Source: Candidatus Falkowiibacteriota bacterium (GTDB lineage Bacteria; Patescibacteriota; Patescibacteriia; Patescibacteriales; GWE2-39-37). Taken from it: DNA of 6,965 bases. Positions 1 through 6,543 of this stretch are shown here, piece by piece. A program made the position numbers and the translations under genes. How positions within the stretch are numbered: position 1 is the first letter of the stretch; each line of letters starts with the position of its first letter. Below the pieces are notes generated by a model. The model was not told where the DNA came from. It worked only from the letters and a program-made list of their open reading frames with translations, and made no database searches. The stretch covers positions 1 to 6,965 of the forward strand of contig JAAXVE010000045.1 in the NCBI GenBank assembly GCA_013335665.1, written 5' to 3'.

Positions 1-1
1 T

Positions 2-2473
2 GCTGGTGCGGCTTTGCTGCCGGCGTTTTTACCGGCACAAGCAGCGGGTAAACCGGCGTCGCCCGAGCTGCTCATTTATGTCAAAGAGCCAAAACAGTAT
101 TGGCTGAAGCCAGCTGGCAAAGAAGTCGCCATGTATCTGGGACAAGATAAGACGGCTGAGTTGGGTGCCAATCTTAAGCGTCTCAAGGTTGATCTTAAAA
201 AGGTCAAGCGACAAACCCTTAACTTGGCTAAGCCGACTGGACGCGATACTGATCGCGACGGTTTGCCAGATCAATGGGAGGCTTGGTTCGGAACTGATCC
301 GAAGAAGGCTGACACCGATGGCGACCGGAATAAAGATAAGTTAGAACTGGTCCAGGGTTACGACCCGCGCGGCACTGGCAAATTGCGGGCCGTCCGTCAG
401 GCCGCTGCCGTTCCGCCCAAAGCCGCGGATGCACGTCCTCAGGCGCTTTTGGCCAAGTTCGCTAAGGTGCAGGGCAATGATCAGCTGAAGCGTTTCGCCA
501 GTTTGGATGAGTATAAAAAATTCCTCAATAGTCATCAGTCCAACAGTTCTTCATATTTGCGCGGCGGCATGTTCATGGCGCTTGATGGTGCGGCCGCAGC
601 TGCCCCAACCGCTCTGGCGGATAATTTCGCTGGCAAGTCTGCTGAGGTTAGCAATGTCAGCACAGACGACTACTCACAGACTAACGTCCAAGTAGCAGGT
701 GTTGACGAGGCCGACCAGGCCAAGACAGACGGCAAAAACATTTACTATATTGCAGGTAACAGCGTACAAGTCATTTCAGCTCTGCCTGCCGATCCGGCCA
801 AAGTAGTTGCCAGCATCTCGTTTGAAAGCGGCAACCCGACAGAGCTTTATCTGGAAAATAACCGTTTGACAGTCATTGGTCAGGAGTATCTGACAGAAAA
901 TCTTTTTTCCGGCGCCGTTGCGCGTTTTTGGAGCTACTACCGCTCCAAGGCCGTGACTTACATCAAGACCTACGATATTTCCGATCCGGCCGCGCCGAAA
1001 TTGGCCAAGGATGTTAAGCTCGACGGCAGCTATGCCGAGTCGCGCCTGATTGGGGGCTACTTGTATTTGGTAATTAATGATTACTCGCGCACTGCCGATC
1101 AGCCGTTGCCATCGTATTTTATCAACAAGAAGCTGGTGGCTGACAGCCGCTTGCCTTATTATTTTGATACTCCTTATAACAGCACCAATCTAGTTTCTTT
1201 GGTCGCCGTGCCTCTCGCAGCCGGTGACGAGGCAGTGTCGAGCGAACATTTTATGTTGCCTGGCACTGGCGCGGTTTACGCTTCGGCCGACAACTTCTAC
1301 GTCACTTATGAGAAATACGTGAGCGAGGATGATCTTCTTTATGAGATCGGCCGAGTAGAAGCTTTTAGCAAGTTTACGTCCGAGACGCAGTCCAAGATTC
1401 TGGCTATCGAGGCTGTTGATCCACAGATCATGCCTGACTACGAGAAGCGCGCTAAGATTTTAGCTCTAGCTCAAGCCGAGGCGGCGACCTGGCCGGAGGC
1501 TGAACTTAGGGAGCTCGGCACGCTGATCAAGGAGCGTGCCAATGCTGCCTATGGCGACATTGCCAAGGAATTGACTAAGACTGTTATTCATAAGATCGCC
1601 TTGAAGCAAGGTAAGGTCAGTTACCAGTCAGAGGGCAGCGTACCTGGCCAGGTATTGAACCAGTTCGCCATGAATGAACGTGACGGCAAATTCTATATCG
1701 CTACTACCAAGCAGCGCACTTGGAGCGTGCTGGCCACGGACGACCAGAATAGTTCTTATTCTAACGTCTACGTCCTCGATGGCCAGCTTAAGCCAGTGTC
1801 GAGTCTGGAAAATTTGGCACCAGGTGAGCGCATGTACTCAGCTCGTTTCATCGGCGACCGTCTTTATCTAGTAACCTTCAAACAGGTTGATCCGCTGTTC
1901 GTCATCGATTTGTCAGGTGAAGCGCCTAAGGCTGTGGGTGAGCTTAAACTGCCTGGTTTTTCGACCTATCTCCACCCATATGACGACGGCACCTTGATCG
2001 GCTTAGGCCGTGATGCAGACGAACAGGGGCGAGTGCGAGGCCTGAAGATCGCTTTGTTCGACGTCAGTGACGTGGCCGCGCCAAAGACACTAGCCAGCCT
2101 CTCTCTAGGTCGGGCCGGCAGCTATTCGACGGCCTTGGATAATCACAAGCAGTTCGTCTATGCGTCTGGCCGCAAGCTACTTTTCCTGCCGGTGAGCCTT
2201 TCAGAGAAGGAAGATTACGCAGGAGATTTCTCTGGGGTGTCGGTACTCGACCTGTCAAACAAGCAGATCACTGAGCGGGGGCGCGTCCAGATTGATCAAG
2301 GCTACTACGGCGGCGCCAAATCACTCTACATCGGCGATTATCTCTATACTTTGACTCCGGCTCAGGTCAAGATCAACCGTATCTCCGACCTGACGAGCGT
2401 AAGCACGGTCGTGTTGCCCGGTTTTTCCAACGCCAACGATGGCGGCACTATTATGCCGTTAATGGTGAAGTAG
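2..2473 (+). CDS. Secreted beta-propeller domain protein with Ca-binding-type Asp repeats (5' partial)
   Basis: The frame is open from the first complete codon at position 2 and stops at TAG 2471-2473, so the true start lies upstream; TTG at 14 is not a convincing start. The first visible residues (AGAALLPAFLPAQAAGK) read as the end of a signal peptide with an AQA-like cleavage site, so export is likely. Around 245-335 there are two aspartate-rich loops (DTDRDG, then DTDGD) like thrombospondin type 3 or EF-hand-like calcium-binding repeats. From about 680 the motif TNVQVAGVDEADQAKTDG marks the C-terminal beta-propeller family (COG4880/Beta_propel). A helical, charged insert at about 1340-1590 precedes VPGQVLNQFAMNE (from 1640) and further propeller strands, as in archaeal and bacterial homologues. 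The family has no established reaction; a surface-bound binding or scaffold role is inference. A hairpin terminator follows and no partner gene is visible. Family assignment is firm; function is not. Confidence 0.88.
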   Translation, partial: AGAALLPAFLPAQAAGKPASPELLIYVKEPKQYWLKPAGKEVAMYLGQDKTAELGANLKRLKVDLKKVKRQTLNLAKPTGRDTDRDGLPDQWEAWFGTDPKKADTDGDRNKDKLELVQGYDPRGTGKLRAVRQAAAVPPKAADARPQALLAKFAKVQGNDQLKRFASLDEYKKFLNSHQSNSSSYLRGGMFMALDGAAAAAPTALADNFAGKSAEVSNVSTDDYSQTNVQVAGVDEADQAKTDGKNIYYIAGNSVQVISALPADPAKVVASISFESGNPTELYLENNRLTVIGQEYLTENLFSGAVARFWSYYRSKAVTYIKTYDISDPAAPKLAKDVKLDGSYAESRLIGGYLYLVINDYSRTADQPLPSYFINKKLVADSRLPYYFDTPYNSTNLVSLVAVPLAAGDEAVSSEHFMLPGTGAVYASADNFYVTYEKYVSEDDLLYEIGRVEAFSKFTSETQSKILAIEAVDPQIMPDYEKRAKILALAQAEAATWPEAELRELGTLIKERANAAYGDIAKELTKTVIHKIALKQGKVSYQSEGSVPGQVLNQFAMNERDGKFYIATTKQRTWSVLATDDQNSSYSNVYVLDGQLKPVSSLENLAPGERMYSARFIGDRLYLVTFKQVDPLFVIDLSGEAPKAVGELKLPGFSTYLHPYDDGTLIGLGRDADEQGRVRGLKIALFDVSDVAAPKTLASLSLGRAGSYSTALDNHKQFVYASGRKLLFLPVSLSEKEDYAGDFSGVSVLDLSNKQITERGRVQIDQGYYGGAKSLYIGDYLYTLTPAQVKINRISDLTSVSTVVLPGFSNANDGGTIMPLMVK

Positions 2474-2500
2474 ACTCGCTGAAAATTATATTACGTCAAC

Positions 2501-2529
2501 AAGGCCGGAAACTCTAATGCCGGCCTTTT
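2501..2529 (+). terminator. Rho-independent terminator of the beta-propeller gene
   Basis: An 8-bp perfect stem pairs AAGGCCGG (2501-2508) with CCGGCCTT (2520-2527) across an 11-nt loop. It ends in a short T run (2526-2529), 28 nt after the stop codon. The T tract is short, so efficiency may be moderate. Confidence 0.7.
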
Positions 2530-2625
2530 GATATTGTGGGCTGATTTTTTTGAAGTGGTCTCGACAGGGTTATGGGGCAGATTGTTATCTATGTTTCTTT
2601 TTGGCTAGTATAGGCTAAATAAAGT

Positions 2626-2674
2626 AAAACATTGACAAAACATGTTAAATATGTTAATATTTTGTCAATGTTTT
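2626..2674. repeat. 15-bp perfect inverted repeat enclosing the promoter (operator candidate)
   Basis: AAAACATTGACAAAA (2626-2640) is the exact reverse complement of TTTTGTCAATGTTTT (2660-2674), with a 19-nt spacer. The left arm contains the -35 element, and the right arm runs from the last base of the -10 past the expected start site. The spacer also holds a direct repeat ATGTTAA (2642-2648 and 2651-2657). A dimeric regulator bound here would block polymerase. The regulator is unknown, and the loop lacks a terminator T run in the context of an active transcript, so a DNA-level operator is the preferred reading. Confidence 0.6.
2632..2660 (+). promoter_or_regulatory. Sigma-70-type promoter for the tandem zinc-finger gene
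   Basis: A perfect -35 hexamer TTGACA (2632-2637), a 17-nt spacer and TAATAT (2655-2660, five of six matches to TATAAT) form a near-consensus housekeeping promoter. Transcription should start near 2667, leaving a leader of about 150 nt before the ATG at 2816. The opposite strand has a matching TTGACA but no good -10 at the right distance, so the promoter appears to fire only rightwards. Confidence 0.8.
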
Positions 2675-2767
2675 TAGCTCATTTTACATTGCAGATCTTG
2701 AGCAAAGCCAGGGGCCTCGGCCAGACAAAAGCAAGGGTTTCCGGCCTTGCTCAAGATTTTTTGAGCA
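2667..2767 (+). promoter_or_regulatory. Structured leader: terminator/antiterminator attenuator candidate or small RNA
   Basis: Downstream of the promoter, ATCTTGAGCAA (2695-2705) pairs perfectly with TTGCTCAAGAT (2747-2757). The stem extends inward after a single mismatch by GCC/GGC (2707-2709 with 2743-2745), and six Ts follow (2757-2762): an intrinsic terminator about 54 nt before the gene. The descending arm can instead pair with a third segment: TGCTCAA (2748-2754) with TTGAGCA (2761-2767), 7 bp with a 6-nt loop. The two folds exclude each other, as in attenuators and riboswitches. A small internal hairpin, GCAAGG/CCTTGC (2731-2736 with 2745-2750), is a third option. I do not recognise a known riboswitch or T-box motif. 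The same segment could be an independent small RNA of about 95 nt. Confidence 0.5.
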
Positions 2768-2773
2768 CATCAA

Positions 2774-2792
2774 ACCTCATCTAGAATGAGGT
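2774..2792 (+). promoter_or_regulatory. Small hairpin just upstream of the ribosome binding site
   Basis: ACCTCAT (2774-2780) pairs with ATGAGGT (2786-2792) across a 5-nt loop, ending 8 nt before the Shine-Dalgarno sequence. It leaves the site exposed. If it opens, its CCTC could pair with GAGG of the Shine-Dalgarno instead, so it may tune translation; that part is inference. Confidence 0.35.
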
Positions 2793-2799
2793 AATTTAA

Positions 2800-2808
2800 A
2801 GAGGAGGA
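2800..2808 (+). promoter_or_regulatory. Strong Shine-Dalgarno site fixing the zinc-finger protein start
   Basis: AGAGGAGGA lies 7 nt before ATG 2816 and is a close anti-16S match. It supports 2816 as the start. It stands out because the two complete genes to the right (uvrB and the HTH-methyltransferase) show no such site. Confidence 0.8.
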
Positions 2809-2815
2809 GTACACG

Positions 2816-3412
2816 ATGCAAAAGCATGTTATGCAGTTGCCTGAGAATCTGAGGATTTTTGCCCTTAACCTGGTTGATAGCCGAAACACGGAAATTCTCA
2901 GTCTTTTCGACCGGGTCCGCGGCGATTTGTCAGCTGTATTGGTCAGCGCCAAAGACGGCGTTTTCCATCGCATCGAAGCCGGAAAATACGGTTTCTGCGA
3001 AGAATGCGGCATTGAGATTCCTCTTGTCGAGCTGCTCGACAATCCTTATCTGACGCGGTGCAGCAAACACCGTCAGCCGGAAGACACTCTGATTCCCATG
3101 TTCGAAGAAGCGGTGCACAACTACAAAATGGCAACAGGCAGATTCAAGGAGTTGAATATCGGCGACGGCGAAGACGGAGTAATTGCCAAGCATCACCCCT
3201 GCGACCGCGACACAAGCTCGCTTGTCGACCGAACAGTCGTAGTAGGCTGGGAAAATTCCTGCTTCAGGAAGATTCTCCAAATCGTCGGGGCATTGCAACG
3301 CCTCGCACAGGGTACTTACGGCGTTTGCGTCAAATGCCAAGGCGATATTCCATTACCCCAACTTTGGGCCAACCCCGCCAGCTTCGCATGCGTAAGATGC
3401 CCCGCTAACTAA
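2816..3412 (+). CDS. Tandem DksA/TraR-type zinc-finger protein
   Basis: This 198-aa protein contains two copies of the DksA/TraR C-terminal zinc finger. Finger 1 has C61, C64, C82 and H85 (GKYGFCEECGIEIPL then RCSKH). Finger 2 has C171, C174, C192 and C195 (GTYGVCVKCQGDIPL then ACVRC). Both keep the 17-residue gap between the metal-binding pairs seen in DksA. Each finger is preceded by a helical stretch; the one before finger 2 (about 130-165, DRDTSSLVDR then RKILQIVGALQRLAQG) resembles the usual DksA run-in better than the first. DksA and TraR bind the RNA polymerase secondary channel and alter promoter response, often with ppGpp; the same target here is inference, since the long coiled coil of DksA is absent and the tip acidic residues cannot be placed surely. 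The gene stands alone with its own promoter, structured leader, strong ribosome site and terminator. The family call is secure; a polymerase role is plausible. Confidence 0.85.
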   Translation: MQKHVMQLPENLRIFALNLVDSRNTEILSLFDRVRGDLSAVLVSAKDGVFHRIEAGKYGFCEECGIEIPLVELLDNPYLTRCSKHRQPEDTLIPMFEEAVHNYKMATGRFKELNIGDGEDGVIAKHHPCDRDTSSLVDRTVVVGWENSCFRKILQIVGALQRLAQGTYGVCVKCQGDIPLPQLWANPASFACVRCPAN

Positions 3413-3435
3413 GGGGGCTAGTTTTTTCAAGACAA

Positions 3436-3468
3436 GGCCCGGATGTAAAATCCGGGCCGATTTTTTTT
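3436..3468 (+). terminator. Strong Rho-independent terminator of the zinc-finger gene
   Basis: GGCCCGGAT (3436-3444) pairs with ATCCGGGCC (3450-3458) over a 5-nt loop and is followed by eight Ts (3461-3468), 23 nt after the stop codon. Confidence 0.92.
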
Positions 3469-3482
3469 GAGATTACGTTTAT

Positions 3483-3520
3483 ATACTAAAAAGCCAGCTA
3501 TTTCGCTGGCTTTTTAGTAT
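3483..3520 (-). terminator. uvrB terminator, probably bidirectional
   Basis: A 16-bp perfect stem (3483-3498 with 3505-3520) closes a 6-nt loop. AAAAA and TTTTT are built into the two arms, so a T tract follows the GC core (AGCCAGC/GCTGGCT) on either strand. It begins 4 nt after the uvrB stop on the minus strand and backs up the + strand terminator, insulating two convergent genes. Confidence 0.88.
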
Positions 3521-3524
3521 GTAT

Positions 3525-5345
3525 TTATAACATGCTTTCGTGGAAACGGGCTTTGGTCGATTCGGGCGTGATGTTGTGTTTGATGTTGTAAGCTTCCTGG
3601 ATCTTGCGGCGGCGTTTGGTTTCGTTGATGGCGTAGCGCATGGCTGGCGTGATCTTGTCGCCATACATGATAACTCTGCCTTCGACGTGACGGGCGGCGC
3701 GTCCCATAGTTTGGACGAGCGAGGTTTCGTTGCGCAAGAAGCCGGACATGTCGGCATCAAGGATGGCCACGAGCGATACTTCCGGCAAATCTAAGCCTTC
3801 TCGCAAGAGATTGATGCCGACCAGGACGTCGTACTTGCCGGATCGCAGGTCGTGCAGGATGTTCACTCTTTCCAGCGTGTCGATTTCGCTATGCAGGTAT
3901 TGGACTTTGATTTTGTGCTCAGCTAGGTAAGCCGACAACTCCTCAGCCATTCTTTTGGTAAGGGTGGTAGCTAGAACGCGCTGGCCTTTGGCCACTGTCA
4001 TCTCTATCTCCTTGATCAAATCCTGAATCTGGCCTTTGCTTGGACGGACTTCGACGATCGGGTCAAGCAAGCCGGTCGGACGGACGATCTGCTCAACGAT
4101 CTGCTCCGAGTTCTTGGTTTCGAAATTACCTGGCGTGGCGCTGACGTAGATAACCTGGTTGACCTTGCCCATGAATTCTTCGAAGTTCAACGGGCGGTTG
4201 TCGCGGGCCGATGGCAAGCGGAAGCCGTAGTCGATCAGGTTCTGCTTGCGCGACTGGTCGCCAGCGTACATGCCGCCTATCTGCGGCAAACTGACGTGTG
4301 ATTCGTCGATCATTATTAGAAAGTCTTTAGGAAAGAAATCTATGAGCGTGGCAGGCGGTTCGCCAGGGTTGCGGCCGGAAAGGTGGCGCGAGTAATTCTC
4401 GATGCCGTTGCAATAGCCTACCTGCTCTATCATTTCTAGGTCGTAGTTGGTTTTTTTCTGCAAGCGGTAAGCTTCCACGTCTTTGCCGAGCTTAGTCAGC
4501 TCTTTCAAGCGCGTATTCAATTCCGCTTTAATGGTTTCCATAGCAGCGTGAAGGCGATCTTCAGGTGTCATGAAATGTTTGGCCGGCAATATTCTGATGC
4601 CTTCTAAATTTTGTCCCTTCTTTATGGAATAATTTTCTGCCCAAGGCAGTTCTTTGCCAGGCAGAATGTTAAAGACGGTTATCTTGTCGATCGTATCGCC
4701 GTACATCAGGATACGCACCATAGCCTCACCAGTGGCCAGGTGGATATCGATCGACTCTCCTTTTACGCGGAACTGGCCGCGCTTGAATTCAGCGTCGTTG
4801 CGTTCGTATTGCAGGCGGATTAACTGCAGCAAGAGGTCGTTGCGCTTGACGATCTGTCCGACGGCAAAGCTGCGGCTCAACGCTTCATAATCAGCTTTTT
4901 CGCCCAAACCGTAAATGCAGGAAACAGAGGCAACGATGAGCACGTCACTGCGATTCAGAAGTGATTGGGTGGCGGCGTGGCGCAGACGATCTATTTCTTG
5001 GTTGATGGTCGCTTCTTTTTCTATGTAAGTATCGCTTTGAGGGATGTAGGCTTCTGGTTGGTAGTAGTCGTAGTACGAAACGAAATAATGTACGGCGTTA
5101 TCAGGAAAAAAATGGCGAAACTCGCCGTAGAGTTGGGCGGCCAGGGTTTTGTTGTGGGAAATGATTAAAGTCGGTCGTTGGACAGCTTCGACTATTTTGG
5201 CCATAGTAAAAGTCTTGCCCGAACCCGTGACTCCCAAGAGTGTCTGTTCGCGCATGCCTTTTTTTAGACCGTTTACCAGCTTTTTGATGGCTTGCGGTTG
5301 GTCGCCAGAAGGTGAATATGCTGATTGGAAATTGAATTGTGGCAT
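3525..5345 (-). CDS. uvrB: UvrABC excinuclease subunit B, lacking the C-terminal UVR domain
   Basis: UvrB is the damage-verifying DNA helicase-like ATPase of nucleotide excision repair: UvrA loads it on lesions and it recruits UvrC for incision. The 606 residues show the family order: N-terminal FNFQSAYSPSGDQPQAI, Walker A GVTGSGKT (38-45), the tyrosine-rich beta-hairpin (YYDYYQPEAY, 91-100, onward to about 116), SCIYGLG (142-148), Walker B DESH (347-350), SATPG (402-406), REGLDLPEVSLVAILDAD (515-532) and motif VI QTMGRAAR (545-552). The protein ends soon after RRRKIQEAYNIKHNITP. Typical UvrB proteins run to about 650-680 residues, with a C-terminal UVR helical hairpin that contacts UvrC; it is absent, and a terminator starts 4 nt after the stop. 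The start matches the family N-terminus. No Shine-Dalgarno is seen upstream; a TATACT -10 candidate lies at 5362-5367. I see no LexA box of the E. coli or Bacillus type. Confidence 0.97.
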   Translation of the reverse strand: MPQFNFQSAYSPSGDQPQAIKKLVNGLKKGMREQTLLGVTGSGKTFTMAKIVEAVQRPTLIISHNKTLAAQLYGEFRHFFPDNAVHYFVSYYDYYQPEAYIPQSDTYIEKEATINQEIDRLRHAATQSLLNRSDVLIVASVSCIYGLGEKADYEALSRSFAVGQIVKRNDLLLQLIRLQYERNDAEFKRGQFRVKGESIDIHLATGEAMVRILMYGDTIDKITVFNILPGKELPWAENYSIKKGQNLEGIRILPAKHFMTPEDRLHAAMETIKAELNTRLKELTKLGKDVEAYRLQKKTNYDLEMIEQVGYCNGIENYSRHLSGRNPGEPPATLIDFFPKDFLIMIDESHVSLPQIGGMYAGDQSRKQNLIDYGFRLPSARDNRPLNFEEFMGKVNQVIYVSATPGNFETKNSEQIVEQIVRPTGLLDPIVEVRPSKGQIQDLIKEIEMTVAKGQRVLATTLTKRMAEELSAYLAEHKIKVQYLHSEIDTLERVNILHDLRSGKYDVLVGINLLREGLDLPEVSLVAILDADMSGFLRNETSLVQTMGRAARHVEGRVIMYGDKITPAMRYAINETKRRRKIQEAYNIKHNITPESTKARFHESML

Positions 5346-5361
5346 ATATTTGAGTCAATAT

Positions 5362-5367
5362 AGTATA
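5362..5367 (-). promoter_or_regulatory. Possible -10 element for uvrB
   Basis: On the minus strand TATACT (5367 down to 5362) lies 16 nt before the uvrB ATG. No convincing -35 sits 16-18 nt further upstream (the bases there are AT-rich). If used, the transcript would begin only about 10 nt before the start codon, consistent with the missing Shine-Dalgarno. Weak call. Confidence 0.3.
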
Positions 5368-5440
5368 GTAGCATATTTTTATTCAAAATGAGAAGGGGAG
5401 AAGCATCATCAATTTTTAGGAGCGTTAGTTTTATCAGTTT

Positions 5441-5467
5441 TGACAAAGGTGATTTTTTGTGACAAAG
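5441..5467. repeat. Direct repeat TGACAAAG upstream of the HTH-methyltransferase gene
   Basis: TGACAAAG occurs at 5441-5448 and 5460-5467, 19 bp start to start (just under two helical turns), immediately upstream of the palindromes. The first copy is preceded by T and so reads TTGACA, but no -10 lies at a usable distance from it. It may be a regulator site; this is inference from position. Confidence 0.35.
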
Positions 5468-5484
5468 TAAGTATACTTATAAGT
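5468..5484 (+). promoter_or_regulatory. Overlapping palindromes over the -10 of the HTH-methyltransferase gene
   Basis: TAAGTATACTTA (5468-5479) is a perfect 12-bp palindrome, and ACTTATAAGT (5475-5484) is a perfect 10-bp palindrome sharing five bases with it. The first contains TATACT (5472-5477), a good -10. Start would be near 5484, only about 10 nt before ATG 5494, so the message is nearly leaderless. The site is well placed for an operator bound by the XRE domain of the downstream protein, giving autoregulation. The -35 is weak (GTGATT at 5449-5454). Confidence 0.5.
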
Positions 5485-5493
5485 TAACCTTGT

Positions 5494-6525
5494 ATGGAAG
5501 GAATTACTAAGCGTATAGGCACCAAATTGCGTGAACAGCGGAAACTGAAAAAGCTTTCGCAGAACGACTTGGCGCGAAATTTGAGCGTTACTAAGGCTTA
5601 TGTTAGTAGCATTGAAAGTGGCAGGCGCAATCCTTCCGTTAACGTGTTGAAAAAGTTCCTTGATGTTTTAGAGGTTGATCCTTTCGAGTTTTTTGACAGG
5701 AATATTAATGACAGGTTCCAATATAGCGATTATCAGGAGGGTTATATAAAAGAAATATTGAAAAATCACGAGGATTGGCATTCTGAAGAAAGCGGTTTTT
5801 GGGGGGAGGAATTTTTAAAAGAATGTCAGGACACGATATCGTCGGAGAGGAGCAGAAAGGAAGTTTCGATTATTGGTAGATATGTTAAGGATAGGAGTGT
5901 GAAAATTTTGGACGCTCCCTGCGGTTATGGCAGGATATCCAATCGGTTGGCAAAAAAAGGATACAGGGTCACAGGTCTGGATTCAAGCCAGTTTTTTATT
6001 GATATTGCGAAAGAAGAAGCTGATGCTCGAGGTTTTGACGTCGAGTATATCAAGGGTGATATACTCGATTTTTCAGTAAAAGAGTCTTACGGCGCCGTGA
6101 TAAATATCTTCACTTCTATCGGATATTACGATACCGAGGAAGCGAACGAGCGTTTTTTGTCAAAGCTTTGTGGTTTCGTGAAACCGGGGGGAGTGTTGAT
6201 TATTGAGACAGTGAATCCTATCGGAGTATTGAGCGGATATCGCCCGATCGAGAAGCATATAACTATGTCTGGTGCTACCAGGGTGTATGAACGTTTTTTC
6301 GACGTTAAAACTTCGACTAATGTGGAAAAGACGACTCTATACGACGCGGCGGGAAAAGCCGTCAGCAAAAATTTGCATTGCGTCAGGCTGTATTACCCTC
6401 ATGAGCTTATAAGGATTTGTGAAAAAAACAGCCTCAGGATCGTCGATATACTTGATTCTGAAGGGAGGCGCGGCAGCATTATCGGTTCCACTAGGATGTG
6501 GCTGGTGTTCGAAAAGAAAAAATAA
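5494..6525 (+). CDS. XRE-type HTH fused to class I SAM-dependent methyltransferase
   Basis: The 343-aa protein has two parts. Residues 5-66 are an XRE/Cro-type helix-turn-helix (KLREQRKLKKLSQNDLA, then VTKAYVSSIESGRRNPS and DPFEFF). Residues 67-130 are a charged linker. From about 135 comes a Rossmann methyltransferase: motif I ILDAPCGYGR (138-147), acidic D163 in VTGLDSS for the SAM ribose, GD (188-189), VINIFTSIGYYDTEEANERF (202-221) and VKPGG (229-233). After ETVNP the C-terminal half (about 245-343) probably forms the substrate cap. Small-molecule methyltransferases of this type act on amino acids, sugars and other metabolites; I cannot name the substrate. The DNA-binding part suggests self-regulation or direct coupling of regulation to product formation. 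A radical SAM gene follows after 18 nt, implying an operon. No Shine-Dalgarno is visible. Base composition is clearly more AT-rich than in the genes to the left, suggesting separate acquisition. Domain calls are firm; role unknown. Confidence 0.88.
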   Translation: MEGITKRIGTKLREQRKLKKLSQNDLARNLSVTKAYVSSIESGRRNPSVNVLKKFLDVLEVDPFEFFDRNINDRFQYSDYQEGYIKEILKNHEDWHSEESGFWGEEFLKECQDTISSERSRKEVSIIGRYVKDRSVKILDAPCGYGRISNRLAKKGYRVTGLDSSQFFIDIAKEEADARGFDVEYIKGDILDFSVKESYGAVINIFTSIGYYDTEEANERFLSKLCGFVKPGGVLIIETVNPIGVLSGYRPIEKHITMSGATRVYERFFDVKTSTNVEKTTLYDAAGKAVSKNLHCVRLYYPHELIRICEKNSLRIVDILDSEGRRGSIIGSTRMWLVFEKKK

Positions 6526-6543
6526 AAGGCATACAAGCAATTT

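Noticed and set aside
14..16. TTG at 14 as the true start of the beta-propeller protein
   Set aside because: The frame is open upstream to the window edge, and the TTG falls inside the hydrophobic core of a signal peptide with no ribosome site in view.
2930..3340. 136-codon open frame on the minus strand inside the zinc-finger gene
   Set aside because: It lies wholly antisense to a gene with clear metal-binding motifs, has no recognisable domain and no ribosome site; it is a shadow of the real frame.
3058..3408. 116-codon + strand frame overlapping the zinc-finger gene
   Set aside because: It is arginine-rich, low-information sequence typical of an out-of-frame reading; the frame with two zinc fingers explains the region.
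3399..3427. First hairpin with six Ts right at the zinc-finger gene stop
   Set aside because: Only a 5-bp GCCCC/GGGGC stem with a 10-nt loop, or an alternative AACTA/TAGTT stem that uses up part of the T run. The strong terminator at 3436-3468 is the better call, though this could add to it.
3480..3524. Frameshifted UVR domain downstream of the uvrB stop
   Set aside because: The space is filled by a 16-bp terminator hairpin; no UVR-like residues can be read in any minus-strand frame.
4965..5168. Hydrophobic-looking frame on the + strand opposite uvrB
   Set aside because: Antisense to the highly conserved UvrB N-terminal region, with no ribosome site or family.
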